From contig CAZIYT010000001.1 of the NCBI GenBank assembly GCA_964543545.1, positions 1,364,001 to 1,428,000 of the forward strand: DNA of 64,000 nt. The letters are read 5' to 3'. The translations under genes were made by a program, and so were the position numbers. The stretch is from UBA4416 sp964543545. GTDB lineage: Bacteria > Bacteroidota > Bacteroidia > B-17B0 > Aurantibacillaceae. How positions within the stretch are numbered: position 1 is the first letter of the stretch; each line of letters starts with the position of its first letter. The notes below the pieces were generated by a model. The model did no database searches. It was not told the origin of the DNA and was given only the letters and a program-made list of their open reading frames with translations. Of this stretch, positions 42,243 through 50,495 are shown in pieces.

Positions 42243-43784
42243 TTAATTTAATTCTTCGCTGGCCACGGCTTTATTTTCCGGGCGCATCGTAGGGAACAGC
42301 AATACATCCTGGATCGACGGCTGGTTGGTCATGAGCATGCAAAGCCTGTCGATACCAATCCCGATACCGGCTGTAGGAGGCATGCCATATTCCAGGGCAC
42401 GTAAAAAATCGTAATCAATGAACATCGCTTCATCATCGCCGCGCTCCATCAGTTTCACCTGCTCTTCAAAACGTTCGCGCTGGTCGATAGGATCGTTGAG
42501 CTCCGAGTAGGCATTGGCAATTTCCTTGCCGTTGATCATGAGCTCAAAACGCTCTACCAGCCCTTCTTCCGAACGGTGTTTCTTTGTCAGTGGGCTCATT
42601 TCCACCGGGTAATCCGTAATAAAGGTCGGTTGAATGTAGTTGCCTTCGCATTTTTCACCGAAGATGGTGTCAATCAGTTTTGCCTTCCCCATGCTGTCGT
42701 CAATATCCAGGTGCAGTTTTTTGCAAACCTCGCGCAGCTCCGGCTCTTCCATTTTGCTCACGTCGATACCGGTGTTTTCTTTGATAGCATCAAAGATCGT
42801 CACGCGTTTGAAAGGCGCTGCAAAGCTGATGGTTTTATCACCAACCGTTACATCGGTTGTACCGTGCAGGTCGTTCGCAATTTTTTCCAGTAATTTTTCC
42901 GTGGTGTTCATCATCCAGAAATAATCCTTGTAAGCCACATAGAACTCCAGGATCGTAAACTCCGGGTTGTGCGTGCGGTCCATGCCTTCGTTACGGAAGT
43001 TGCGGCTGAACTCATACACCCAGTCGAAGCCGCCCACGATGAGGCGTTTCAGGTAAAGCTCATTCGCAATACGCAGGTACAAAGGAATGTCCAGGGCATT
43101 GTGATGCGTCATAAAAGGCCTGGCAGTAGCTCCGCCCGGGATCGATTGCAGTACCGGTGTATCCACCTCCAGCGCGCCGCTTTCGTTGAGGAAGGTGCGG
43201 ATGGTATTGATGATGGTCGTACGCTGCTCGAAGGTTTTTTTCACTTTCGGGTTGATGATGAGGTCCACATAACGCTGGCGGTAGCGGAACTCAGGATCCG
43301 TCACTTCGTCAAACGCGTTGCCGTCGCCATCGGTTTTCACAATTGGCAATGGTTTCAGCGATTTGCTCAGTAACTTAAAAGAGGTGGCATGAATAGAGAT
43401 CTCGCCGGTTTTGGTGGTGAACACATAGCCCTCCACACCAACAATATCGCCGATATCGGTCAGTTTTTTCCAAACCGTATCGTAAAGCACTTTATCGTCT
43501 TCCTGCGGGCAAATATCATCGCGGCGGATGTATACCTGCATGCGCGAGGTATTGTCCTGCAGCACGGCAAAAGCAGCTTTGCCCATGTCGCGGATGCTCA
43601 TGATGCGCCCCGCAAAGCGGATGTCCTTATAATTTAATTTATCACGCTCGTAATTTTCCTTAATATCTTTGGCAGTAACATTTACTTTAAATTCCTCGGC
43701 CGGGTAAGGGTCGATTCCTAATTTTTTTAGTTCAGCGAGTTTGTTTCTCCTTAGCTCTTCTTGTTCGCTCAATTCTTGCAACAT
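42243..43784 (-). CDS. lysS: lysyl-tRNA synthetase, class II
   Basis: 513 residues. The OB-fold anticodon-binding domain (about 50-170) precedes the class II catalytic core. Motif 2 reads FRNEGMDRTHNPEF and motif 3 reads GIGIGIDRLCML. SIPGGATARPF and KKHRSEEG are typical of LysS. I chose the ATG at 43784; the longer frame would start with a TTG four residues earlier. It charges tRNA-Lys in the cytoplasm. It is complete. The small lipoprotein gene follows six bases after its stop. Confidence 0.96.
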   Translation of the reverse strand: MLQELSEQEELRRNKLAELKKLGIDPYPAEEFKVNVTAKDIKENYERDKLNYKDIRFAGRIMSIRDMGKAAFAVLQDNTSRMQVYIRRDDICPQEDDKVLYDTVWKKLTDIGDIVGVEGYVFTTKTGEISIHATSFKLLSKSLKPLPIVKTDGDGNAFDEVTDPEFRYRQRYVDLIINPKVKKTFEQRTTIINTIRTFLNESGALEVDTPVLQSIPGGATARPFMTHHNALDIPLYLRIANELYLKRLIVGGFDWVYEFSRNFRNEGMDRTHNPEFTILEFYVAYKDYFWMMNTTEKLLEKIANDLHGTTDVTVGDKTISFAAPFKRVTIFDAIKENTGIDVSKMEEPELREVCKKLHLDIDDSMGKAKLIDTIFGEKCEGNYIQPTFITDYPVEMSPLTKKHRSEEGLVERFELMINGKEIANAYSELNDPIDQRERFEEQVKLMERGDDEAMFIDYDFLRALEYGMPPTAGIGIGIDRLCMLMTNQPSIQDVLLFPTMRPENKAVASEELN

Positions 43785-44092
43785 AGTCTCTTTCAAATTT
43801 TGGTCGAAGGTAGTTAATTAATAGCCTAGTTTGAAGGGGAATCCATCTAAGTATTCACAATTTATTAATACAGCTTTTGGCATCAATTTGTATGGTTTTG
43901 ATAGTAAAACTGCTTTTTGTTCAAATTCGTATATGAATCGGCGTTTAACTTCCTGTTATTTGTTAAAATGTTGATAGTTAGCTATTTGAAAATATTAACA
44001 TTTATTTCGTTTAATATTAATCCTCTTTGATTAAACAATACCTAACTTTGTTTAAGTATTTTAAAAATAGACTAAACAATCCTTTAAATTGT
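43785..44092. other. divergent AT-rich intergenic region
   Basis: 308 bases between lysS (minus) and the ECF sigma gene (plus). The sigma gene has a perfect -7 box at 44043-44050. The minus-strand lysS promoter is not obvious; TACCTTCG near 43805-43812 is one base off. No reading frame of interest was seen. Confidence 0.5.
44043..44050 (+). promoter_or_regulatory. -7 promoter element for the sigma factor gene
   Basis: TAACTTTG matches TAnnTTTG and lies 42 bases before the ATG at 44093. The TTTG at 44026-44029 is only 13 bases upstream, too close for the standard upstream box. Confidence 0.45.
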
Positions 44093-44599
44093 ATGACAGC
44101 TATAGAATTCAACACCCGCATTCTTAACGAACGGCAATCCCTCAAAAATTTTGCCCTCAGTTTAACCCATAATAACGACGATGCCCTGGATTTGTTACAG
44201 GACACTTACGTGAAAGCCATCACTTACCGCGAAAAATTCGAGGATAGTACCAACCTCAAAGCCTGGTTATTTACAATTATGAAAAATACCTTCATCAATT
44301 CTTACAGAAGGGCCGTAAAAACCAAGCAGATCATTCAAACCAATGCCGATGTGGCCATGGCCCGCGCTTTCAAAAATAATTACCAGGATATTACCGAATC
44401 CCGCATTGCCAGCAAGGATATTTTGAATAAGATCGAAAACCTCGAAGACCAGTATAAAATTCCTTTCACGCGCTATTACAACGGTTTCAAATACGAAGAG
44501 ATCGCGCAGGAAATGAAACTGCCTTTAGGAACCATTAAAAGCAGGATCTTCATTGCCCGCAAGCAATTGATGGACGCCATCAATAAATCAATGAATTAA
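44093..44599 (+). CDS. ECF-type RNA polymerase sigma factor
   Basis: 168 residues. The ATG at 44093 gives MTAIEFNTRILNERQSL; the frame extends upstream but crosses the promoter box. Region 2 is present (FALSLTHNNDDALDLLQDTYVKAI and NLKAWLFTIMKNTFINSYRR). Region 4 follows with a helix-turn-helix (YNGFKYEEIAQEMKLPLGTIKSRIFIARKQL). No anti-sigma gene lies on either side, unlike many ECF factors, so activity may be set by expression. A terminator at 44643-44677 closes the unit. Confidence 0.9.
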   Translation: MTAIEFNTRILNERQSLKNFALSLTHNNDDALDLLQDTYVKAITYREKFEDSTNLKAWLFTIMKNTFINSYRRAVKTKQIIQTNADVAMARAFKNNYQDITESRIASKDILNKIENLEDQYKIPFTRYYNGFKYEEIAQEMKLPLGTIKSRIFIARKQLMDAINKSMN

Positions 44600-44642
44600 T
44601 CCCGGTACATCCCTGGCACGGCGCTCCGGTCTAAAAACTATA

Positions 44643-44677
44643 AACGCTCTTTCATCTTTGGAAGAGCGTTTTTTTTA
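44643..44677 (+). terminator. terminator of the sigma factor gene
   Basis: AACGCTCTT (44643-44651) and AAGAGCGTT (44662-44670) form a nine-base stem followed by a run of eight Ts. It lies 43 bases after the sigma factor stop. Confidence 0.88.
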
Positions 44678-44758
44678 TAATCATGAGTCATAACCCTCGC
44701 TAAACTATTTATAGCGATTTTTAGCATTTTTGATAGATATTTTATCTTATTTTTAGAC

Positions 44759-45706
44759 GTGAAATTTATTCTGAAACATTCTTTATTGCTGGCTTTGCTG
44801 ATCTGTACAGGCACAGTACAGGCCCAGGACGACTGGAACGAGAGCGATAGTACCGCTTCAATGAAGTCGCATAAAGGATTCCATGCCGGCTTGTTTATCG
44901 GCGCCTTCTGGGCCAATGGCCAAACCGCTTACCTGTACGACGGCTACGGCTTTGACGAGAACGGGCAGCGAAACAGCTTTAACAACAGTATTCTGTATAA
45001 CCAGATTGTGAATGTGTATGGCAACGGAAACAATGATATGATTGCCCTGTTGCTCAATGTCAACCACACCGACTGGCAGTTTACACAGAACGATATGCCC
45101 TTCAATTTAAGGTATACCACCACTTACCTCGTTGGCTTCAACTCACGCTATCAGTTCAGGAAAAGACAAAACATCACCATCAACATCAACGGTACCAAGC
45201 TTGCGGTGAATGGGAAATTTACCATTACCACCAATAATAACAGCGGCGGCTTTCAAACGCCGGGCGCTGCCAACCGCATCAACCAGTTTACCATTGTGGG
45301 AGCAGAGCAGCGGCTCATGTTCCAGTTCGGCTATCAGCGCATCTTAGGAAAAAATGAAAAGGTGAATTTTGTGGTGGAAGGTGGTCTCAACATCATCATG
45401 TCAAAAGCCCAGAAGAATCAGGCCCTTCTTTACAGCAATCTCAACAATGGAGCTTATAACATTGCCATCGACCTGATGGGCGTTTATAATACGCCGCCTT
45501 ACAATTATTACAGCGCCAGGTACCTCATAGGCGTGGGCATCGGCGCTTTCGGCGGCATCGGCCTCAACCTCAATATCAATCCAAGGTATAGTGTTCAGCT
45601 GCTTTACAACCCGTCTTACGACAGGATTGCGCTGGGCTATGCGCCGGAGTTCAAGCTCCAGCATGGCTGTGGCCTGAGGGTGTATTACAACTTCAGTACG
45701 CTATAA
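44759..45706 (+). CDS. outer-membrane beta-barrel protein, unknown
   Basis: 315 residues from a GTG at 44759, giving a signal peptide (VKFILKHSLLLALLICTGTVQAQ); no nearby ATG keeps it. The mature part has alternating strands such as RYTTTYLVGFNSRYQF, NITININGTKLAVNGKFTITTNN and INPRYSVQLLYNP. It ends LRVYYNFSTL, typical of outer-membrane barrels. No named family is recognised. It lies 81 bases after the sigma factor terminator and overlaps the convergent corA stop by six bases, so read-through between the two is likely. Confidence 0.75.
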   Translation: MKFILKHSLLLALLICTGTVQAQDDWNESDSTASMKSHKGFHAGLFIGAFWANGQTAYLYDGYGFDENGQRNSFNNSILYNQIVNVYGNGNNDMIALLLNVNHTDWQFTQNDMPFNLRYTTTYLVGFNSRYQFRKRQNITININGTKLAVNGKFTITTNNNSGGFQTPGAANRINQFTIVGAEQRLMFQFGYQRILGKNEKVNFVVEGGLNIIMSKAQKNQALLYSNLNNGAYNIAIDLMGVYNTPPYNYYSARYLIGVGIGAFGGIGLNLNINPRYSVQLLYNPSYDRIALGYAPEFKLQHGCGLRVYYNFSTL

Positions 45707-46747
45707 CCATTTTTTGGTTTTGAAATAAATCGAAAGACCGAGGATCACGGCCAGCATCACACCACAGGTAATGAAGTAGCCATTTCGCGTATGCAGCTCG
45801 GGCATGTTATCGAAGTTCATACCATAGACACCGGCAATAAAGGTTACCGGGATAAAAATAGAAGACATGATGGTGAGCACTTTCATCACCTCGTTCATGC
45901 GGTTGGCATTGGTGCTTAAGTAAATATCCATAATGCCTGATAAGAGGTCGCGGTAGGTCTCCACGGTATCAATGATGCGTGTAACATGGTCGCTGAGATC
46001 GCGCAGGTACACATCGCTGCTGGGATTGATGAGGCTGGTTTCGGAGCGGATCATGTTATTGATCATGTCGCGCATCGGCCATACCTGTTTGCGCAGGTAA
46101 ATCATTTCACGTTTGAGGTGATACAGCTCCATCAGCGATTTTTTATCGGAGTCGCTGATAATTTCTTCTTCGATCTCCTCCACCTTATCGCCTATTTTTT
46201 CAATGGCCGTGAAATATAAATCCACCACGGCATCCATTAGCGCATACGCCAGGTAATCGGCACCCAGTTTTCTGACACGCCCTTTGGCTGCCCGGAGCCT
46301 GTTGCGGATAATGTCGAAGGCATCGCCGCCATCGGGCTCCTGGAAGGTGATCACCGTATTATCCAATAACACAATGGCCAGCTGCTCCGATTCTACCTCC
46401 GTGCTGTAGCGGATCATTTTCATGATCGACACCACGTAGTTGTCATACTCTTCAAACTTTGGGCGCTGATCCACATGCACAATGTCTTCCATCGTGAGCG
46501 GGTGAATGTTGTAGAGCTTGCCGATCTTTTCGATCAGCTCGGGCTTATGAAGGCCTTCTACGTTGATCCACTTCACCAGCTCGGGCCGCACATGCTGCAG
46601 GCAGTCGGAGAGGTCATAGAACTCCTGCTCGAAAAATTCCGTTTCATTATATTCGATCAGTGTGATCTTGATCCGGTCGGTCCGTTTTTCCCCATTGTAG
46701 AATAAGGTCCCCGGAGGCGCACCGACATTTTGAGTTTTAGCATTCAT
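45701..46747 (-). CDS. corA: CorA-family magnesium/cobalt transporter
   Basis: 348 residues. The cytoplasmic domain (about 1-285) has TMEDIVHVDQRPKFEEY and a long helix with KVEEIEEEI. Two C-terminal membrane helices follow, with the signature YGMNFDNMPE after the first. It ends with the basic KTKKWL that closes the CorA pentamer base. It moves magnesium, or other divalent cations, across the inner membrane. The aspartate kinase gene lies upstream on the same strand, 33 bases away. Confidence 0.95.
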   Translation of the reverse strand: MNAKTQNVGAPPGTLFYNGEKRTDRIKITLIEYNETEFFEQEFYDLSDCLQHVRPELVKWINVEGLHKPELIEKIGKLYNIHPLTMEDIVHVDQRPKFEEYDNYVVSIMKMIRYSTEVESEQLAIVLLDNTVITFQEPDGGDAFDIIRNRLRAAKGRVRKLGADYLAYALMDAVVDLYFTAIEKIGDKVEEIEEEIISDSDKKSLMELYHLKREMIYLRKQVWPMRDMINNMIRSETSLINPSSDVYLRDLSDHVTRIIDTVETYRDLLSGIMDIYLSTNANRMNEVMKVLTIMSSIFIPVTFIAGVYGMNFDNMPELHTRNGYFITCGVMLAVILGLSIYFKTKKWL

Positions 46748-46780
46748 GACCGGATCTGGTTTGGTTTTTTATATAATGAA

Positions 46781-48052
46781 TTATTGGGCATCGTCTTTCA
46801 TCACCATTTGCACGGTGAAGCGGCTGCGCTGTTCCAGCAGGATGATCTTTTTCTGGGTCAGCGTATCCAGTATTTCCTGGGTGTAGTAACGCACCGTCAT
46901 GAGTTCTACGCCTGCATTGTACAATACTTTGAACATGCCTTGCAATTTTTCTACCAGCGCGTGAATGCGGCTTTGGTCGTCGTCGCAGCATACCGAAAAG
47001 CTGATGGCCGAGAGCTGCATCAGGTTGATCTTAACGCCATGCCGTGAAAACAATTCGAAAATATCGCTGAGGTTATCTTCGGCAATGAAGGAAAAATCCT
47101 TGGGCTGTATGGAGATCAATACCTGGTTGACCTTAAAAATATAAGAAGGGATATTCAAACGCTTTTCTCCGTCGCGGATCACCGTGCCGCTTTCCTTAGG
47201 CTTGAGGAAAGACTTCACATAAAGCGGAATGTTTTTGTTCTGTAAGGGCTTGATGGTTTTCGGATGGATGACCGTGGCACCGTAATAGGTCAGCTCAATC
47301 GCATCATGGTAAGACAGCTCATCGATCTTTTTGGTATTGCTGAACCATTTCGGATCGGCATTCAGTACGCCGGGTACGTCTTTCCAGATGGTGACAGCGC
47401 TGGCGTTGAGGCAATAGGCCAATACGGAAGCTGTATAGTCGGAGCCTTCGCGGCCCAGTGTGGTGTTGAAATTTTCGGAGGTGCCGCCGATGAAGCCTTG
47501 TGTAACTACCACGCGGCTTGCTTTCAGTTGAGGCAAAAGCAGCTTGTCTACGAGTGATCCCGTCAGCTCGAAATCTATTTTTCCTTCGCGGTAGGTATTG
47601 TCTGTCTGGATCACGCCGCGGATATCGACCCAGGTATTCTTAATGCCGGCATGGTTGAGGTAAGCGGAAATAATTTTGGTGGAGATGATCTCGCCCATGC
47701 TTACGATCTGGTCGTATTCAAAATCAAAGCCGTGCGTCGGCTCATCTTCAATGGCCCAGTGCAATTCCACAAAGGTGTTTTCCAGGTCGGTGAAGATCGG
47801 GTGATTGCTGTCGGAAAATAAGTCTTTGCAGATGCTGATGTGATAGGTTTTGATCTCTTCCAGCAGGGCTTCGGCATCTTCGGTTTTATAGAAAAACGCA
47901 TGAGCCAGCTTTTCCAGGGCGTTGGTGGTTTTGCCCATCGCGGAGACCACCACGGCAAGCTCCGTGTCGGGAAATAAACTGAGAACATCCGCTACATTCC
48001 GGATAGCCTGCGCGTCTTTTACCGATGCGCCGCCGAACTTAAATACCTGCAT
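46781..48052 (-). CDS. lysC: aspartate kinase
   Basis: 423 residues. The N-terminal KFGGASV, LGREGSDYTASVLA and the later DVPGVLNADP belong to the amino-acid kinase domain. The C-terminal part (about 300-423) holds ACT-type regulatory folds (VLISIQPKDFSFIAEDNLSDIFELF), so lysine or threonine feedback is likely. It makes aspartyl phosphate, the first step to lysine, threonine and methionine. It is a single-function kinase, not fused to homoserine dehydrogenase. The symbol is by function; the isoform cannot be told. Confidence 0.92.
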   Translation of the reverse strand: MQVFKFGGASVKDAQAIRNVADVLSLFPDTELAVVVSAMGKTTNALEKLAHAFFYKTEDAEALLEEIKTYHISICKDLFSDSNHPIFTDLENTFVELHWAIEDEPTHGFDFEYDQIVSMGEIISTKIISAYLNHAGIKNTWVDIRGVIQTDNTYREGKIDFELTGSLVDKLLLPQLKASRVVVTQGFIGGTSENFNTTLGREGSDYTASVLAYCLNASAVTIWKDVPGVLNADPKWFSNTKKIDELSYHDAIELTYYGATVIHPKTIKPLQNKNIPLYVKSFLKPKESGTVIRDGEKRLNIPSYIFKVNQVLISIQPKDFSFIAEDNLSDIFELFSRHGVKINLMQLSAISFSVCCDDDQSRIHALVEKLQGMFKVLYNAGVELMTVRYYTQEILDTLTQKKIILLEQRSRFTVQMVMKDDAQ

Positions 48053-48067
48053 AAATTACGATTTAGA

Positions 48068-48075
48068 CAAAGATA
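48068..48075 (-). promoter_or_regulatory. -7 promoter element for aspartate kinase
   Basis: Minus strand TATCTTTG, a perfect TAnnTTTG, 15 bases before the ATG at 48052. No TTTG at the standard distance upstream. Confidence 0.45.
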
Positions 48076-48193
48076 AGGATGCACGTATAATATCTGGAAA
48101 TTAAAATTATTTTTTATAAACCGTCACTTTTTTAAAACGCTGTACTTATAGCTTTTAAACAAACAAACCACTAACCTATAAACCAAAACTACT

Positions 48194-49864
48194 ATGAGCT
48201 CAGGAAAAGAAACGCCGCGCCAGAAGATGATAGGCATGATGTACCTCGTGCTGACGGCCCTGTTGGCACTGAATGTCTCCAAAGAAATTCTTAAAGGGTT
48301 TGTCACCGTGGATGAGAGCATTGAAAAATCGAAGGTCATCCTGGATGAGAGTAATGTGCGTGTGCAGAAAGCATTTGAGGACTATGTGAACGCCGGAAAT
48401 TATAAAGCCAAGCCATATCTCTTGAGGGCGATCGAAGCGCAAAAAGAGATCCGCATGGTAGATGCTTACATCGACAGCGTGAAATTACTGATCGTTCAGA
48501 AAACGGAAGACCCTTCGAAACAGGACACCTCGCAGCTCCGCTTTATGGAAAAGCTCGACGATTACGATACGCCGACTTACCTGTTGCTTGGCTCTAATGA
48601 AGCGTCACCGATTACCACACGCTATTCAGCCAAAGATCTCCGGCTGCAGCTCGATAAATTGTATACGGGTATCACGGGGATGTTGGATAACATGCAAAAA
48701 AATACGGATACCAAACTGGATGAGGCCGACATAAATGCTCTGAAGCAAAAGCTGGCAACGATTAAGCCGGTTGACAGAAACCTGGAAGTGGACGGCGTGA
48801 AGCTGAACTGGGAGCTGGAAAATTTTTACAACATGCCGATGGCGGCTGTCATTACCAACCTGAACAAGATTCAGGCCGATATGAAGAATGTGGAGTCGGA
48901 GGTGCTGCATGTGTTTGGTGCGGCTTCCGGAAAATTCGATTTCAAGATCAATAAGCTCCAGGCAAAAGTGATTGCGCCAACAGCCTATGTGCTGGCCGGC
49001 CAGCCTTTCAAAGCTGATATTGTCCTGGGAGCATCCAGCACCGAGCTCACCAGCGAACGCATGCAGGTATTGGTGGGTGCAGAATACGATACCCTGAAAA
49101 AGCAATTAACCGTTCCGGGATCATCCTTGTCTGTAGCCGATGGGATGGGAAAATTTGAGAATGTGACCAGTGCTACCGGGGAAAAAAATCTGAAAGGTGT
49201 GGTTGTATTTCGTAATTCCAAGGGAGTAGAAGAGTACTATCCTTTTGATTATTCCTACATGGTGGCGCCTCCTTTCACGGCTGTATCGGCCGACAATATG
49301 AACATCTTTTATGCTGGCGTCGACAATCCGATGAGCGCTTCCTCGGCGGGCTTTTCACCGACTGATCTTCGTGTCACGGTTTCCGGTTGCGGTGCTGTAG
49401 CCACACCGGCCGGTGCCGGGAAGTATACGATTACGGCTAAGTCTGCCGGAAGCTGCACGGTAACAGTGGCGGCTAAAGTAAACGGGGTCTACCAGCAACA
49501 AGGTCCTCCGAAAGTGTTCCGGGTAAAAGACATTCCGCCGCCGGTGCTGAAAATGGCAGGGAAGCTTGCAACGACCAACCTCGAAATGAGCAGGAATGAG
49601 ATCGGGCAAATGGGTGGCATCGGCGCGGAATCTCCCGGCTTTATGTTCCCGGTGAGTATGATTGTGAAAAGCTTTGATGTCTTCATGATCCGCAGAGGCA
49701 AGCCGGAAACCTTTACCTGTACCGGAAATAATTTTTCGGCGGAAGCTAAAGTTGCGATGGCCTCTCTGAAGAGCGGCGACAAGCTCTACATCGAAAACGC
49801 CAGGGTACAGAAGCCAACGGGCATGACCACACTCCCTTCGGTACAGATCAAGGTCAAATCCTGA
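48194..49864 (+). CDS. gldM: GldM-type gliding/T9SS motor protein (isolated gene)
   Basis: 556 residues, slightly longer than typical GldM. The N-terminus is diagnostic: a basic TPRQKMIGMMYLVLTALLALNVSKEIL segment (residues 7-33) that in GldM forms the membrane helix packing into the GldL ring. A long periplasmic part follows, with helical bundle and beta-rich domains (including PPPVLKMAGK and GGIGAESPGF) that form the GldM shaft. With GldL it is the proton-driven motor of the type IX secretion system and gliding. No gldK, gldL or gldN gene flanks it; neighbours are aspartate kinase and mrp. It may be a second paralogue. A terminator follows at 49872-49908. Confidence 0.85.
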   Translation: MSSGKETPRQKMIGMMYLVLTALLALNVSKEILKGFVTVDESIEKSKVILDESNVRVQKAFEDYVNAGNYKAKPYLLRAIEAQKEIRMVDAYIDSVKLLIVQKTEDPSKQDTSQLRFMEKLDDYDTPTYLLLGSNEASPITTRYSAKDLRLQLDKLYTGITGMLDNMQKNTDTKLDEADINALKQKLATIKPVDRNLEVDGVKLNWELENFYNMPMAAVITNLNKIQADMKNVESEVLHVFGAASGKFDFKINKLQAKVIAPTAYVLAGQPFKADIVLGASSTELTSERMQVLVGAEYDTLKKQLTVPGSSLSVADGMGKFENVTSATGEKNLKGVVVFRNSKGVEEYYPFDYSYMVAPPFTAVSADNMNIFYAGVDNPMSASSAGFSPTDLRVTVSGCGAVATPAGAGKYTITAKSAGSCTVTVAAKVNGVYQQQGPPKVFRVKDIPPPVLKMAGKLATTNLEMSRNEIGQMGGIGAESPGFMFPVSMIVKSFDVFMIRRGKPETFTCTGNNFSAEAKVAMASLKSGDKLYIENARVQKPTGMTTLPSVQIKVKS

Positions 49865-49871
49865 TCTTCAT

Positions 49872-49908
49872 AAAAAATGCCTCCGGTTTTGTCGGAGGCA
49901 TTTTTTTG
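49872..49908 (+). terminator. terminator of gldM
   Basis: AAAAAATGCCTCCG (49872-49885) and CGGAGGCATTTTTT (49893-49906) form a 14-base stem with a GTTTTGT loop, followed by further Ts. It lies seven bases after the gldM stop. Confidence 0.92.
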
Positions 49909-50080
49909 TTTTTCAATTAGCAGGTATTTTTTTCAGTTGAGCTCCCGATATCGAATAGGCGTTAAGTTAAGGCCGAAGAAATTAATAATTAGTTGTTTGT
50001 GGAAATAGAACAACATAGCGTACCTAACGGCACGCTGAAATTATTTGGCGTATCATTTCTATAAACATTAAGCCCCGCCG

Positions 50081-50206
50081 GGGCTACAGTACAGATTACA
50101 TATATTTTGAGTATTGCTTGAGGACCAAAACGCTTGCTCCGGAGGAGCAATATGTTCATAGAAATCAGTACCAATAAGTCCTGCATGCTCCGGAGGAGCA
50201 TTATGT
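50081..50206. repeat. three GC-rich palindromes
   Basis: AGCCCC-gcc-GGGGCT (50081-50095), TTGCTCC-gga-GGAGCAA (50134-50150) and ATGCTCC-gga-GGAGCAT (50185-50201). The last two share GCTCCGGAGGAGCA(A/T)TATGTT and are 51 bases apart. They resemble a family of palindromic repeats scattered in Bacteroidota and other environmental genomes. Confidence 0.6.
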
Positions 50207-50256
50207 TGTTCTCATGAGCTTGACGCCGATTCGATAGCCATCAGGAGCACTGACAA

Positions 50257-50300
50257 ACAGAAAATGCCTCCGGTTTTGTCGGAGGCATTTTCTGTTTTTA
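50257..50300 (+). terminator. second copy of the gldM-type terminator
   Basis: ACAGAAAATGCCTCCG (50257-50272) and CGGAGGCATTTTCTGT (50280-50295) form a perfect 16-base stem with the same GTTTTGT loop as the gldM terminator, followed by TTTTTAT. No gene ends just before it on the plus strand. Confidence 0.8.
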
Positions 50301-50495
50301 TCGTTAGGGAGGTTTAGAGTCACGCCGTGGTATGATCACCACCATTCGTTAACTGATCACAACGTGTCGTGACTCGAAGTCAACGATGCAAAATCGTTTC
50401 TTTACCACGCTCGAAGTGACAATTAATTTTCTTTGTCTCTTCCTGTCCTCTTATATGGTTTTTCTTGCGCTCGAAGCGGAACCAAATAAATTCAC

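Larger units (their letters stand above)
49865..50495. other. long intergenic region with two matching terminators
   Basis: 631 bases between gldM (plus) and mrp (minus). It holds a terminator at 49872-49908, three short GC-rich palindromes at 50081-50206, a second terminator with the same core at 50257-50300, and an 8-base inverted repeat GAGTCACG/CGTGACTC at 50317-50324 and 50368-50375. No credible protein-coding frame was seen. It may hold a non-coding transcript or the remains of a lost gene. Confidence 0.6.

Noticed and set aside
49989..50201. 70-codon minus-strand frame in the gldM-mrp gap
   Set aside because: Made up largely of the palindromic repeats (reading LLRS-like peptides); typical of spurious frames over this repeat family.
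50281..50495. possible attachment site or CRISPR-like repeats after the second terminator
   Set aside because: Only a single 8-base inverted repeat and common Bacteroidota motifs are present; no regular spacing, integrase or cas gene was found.
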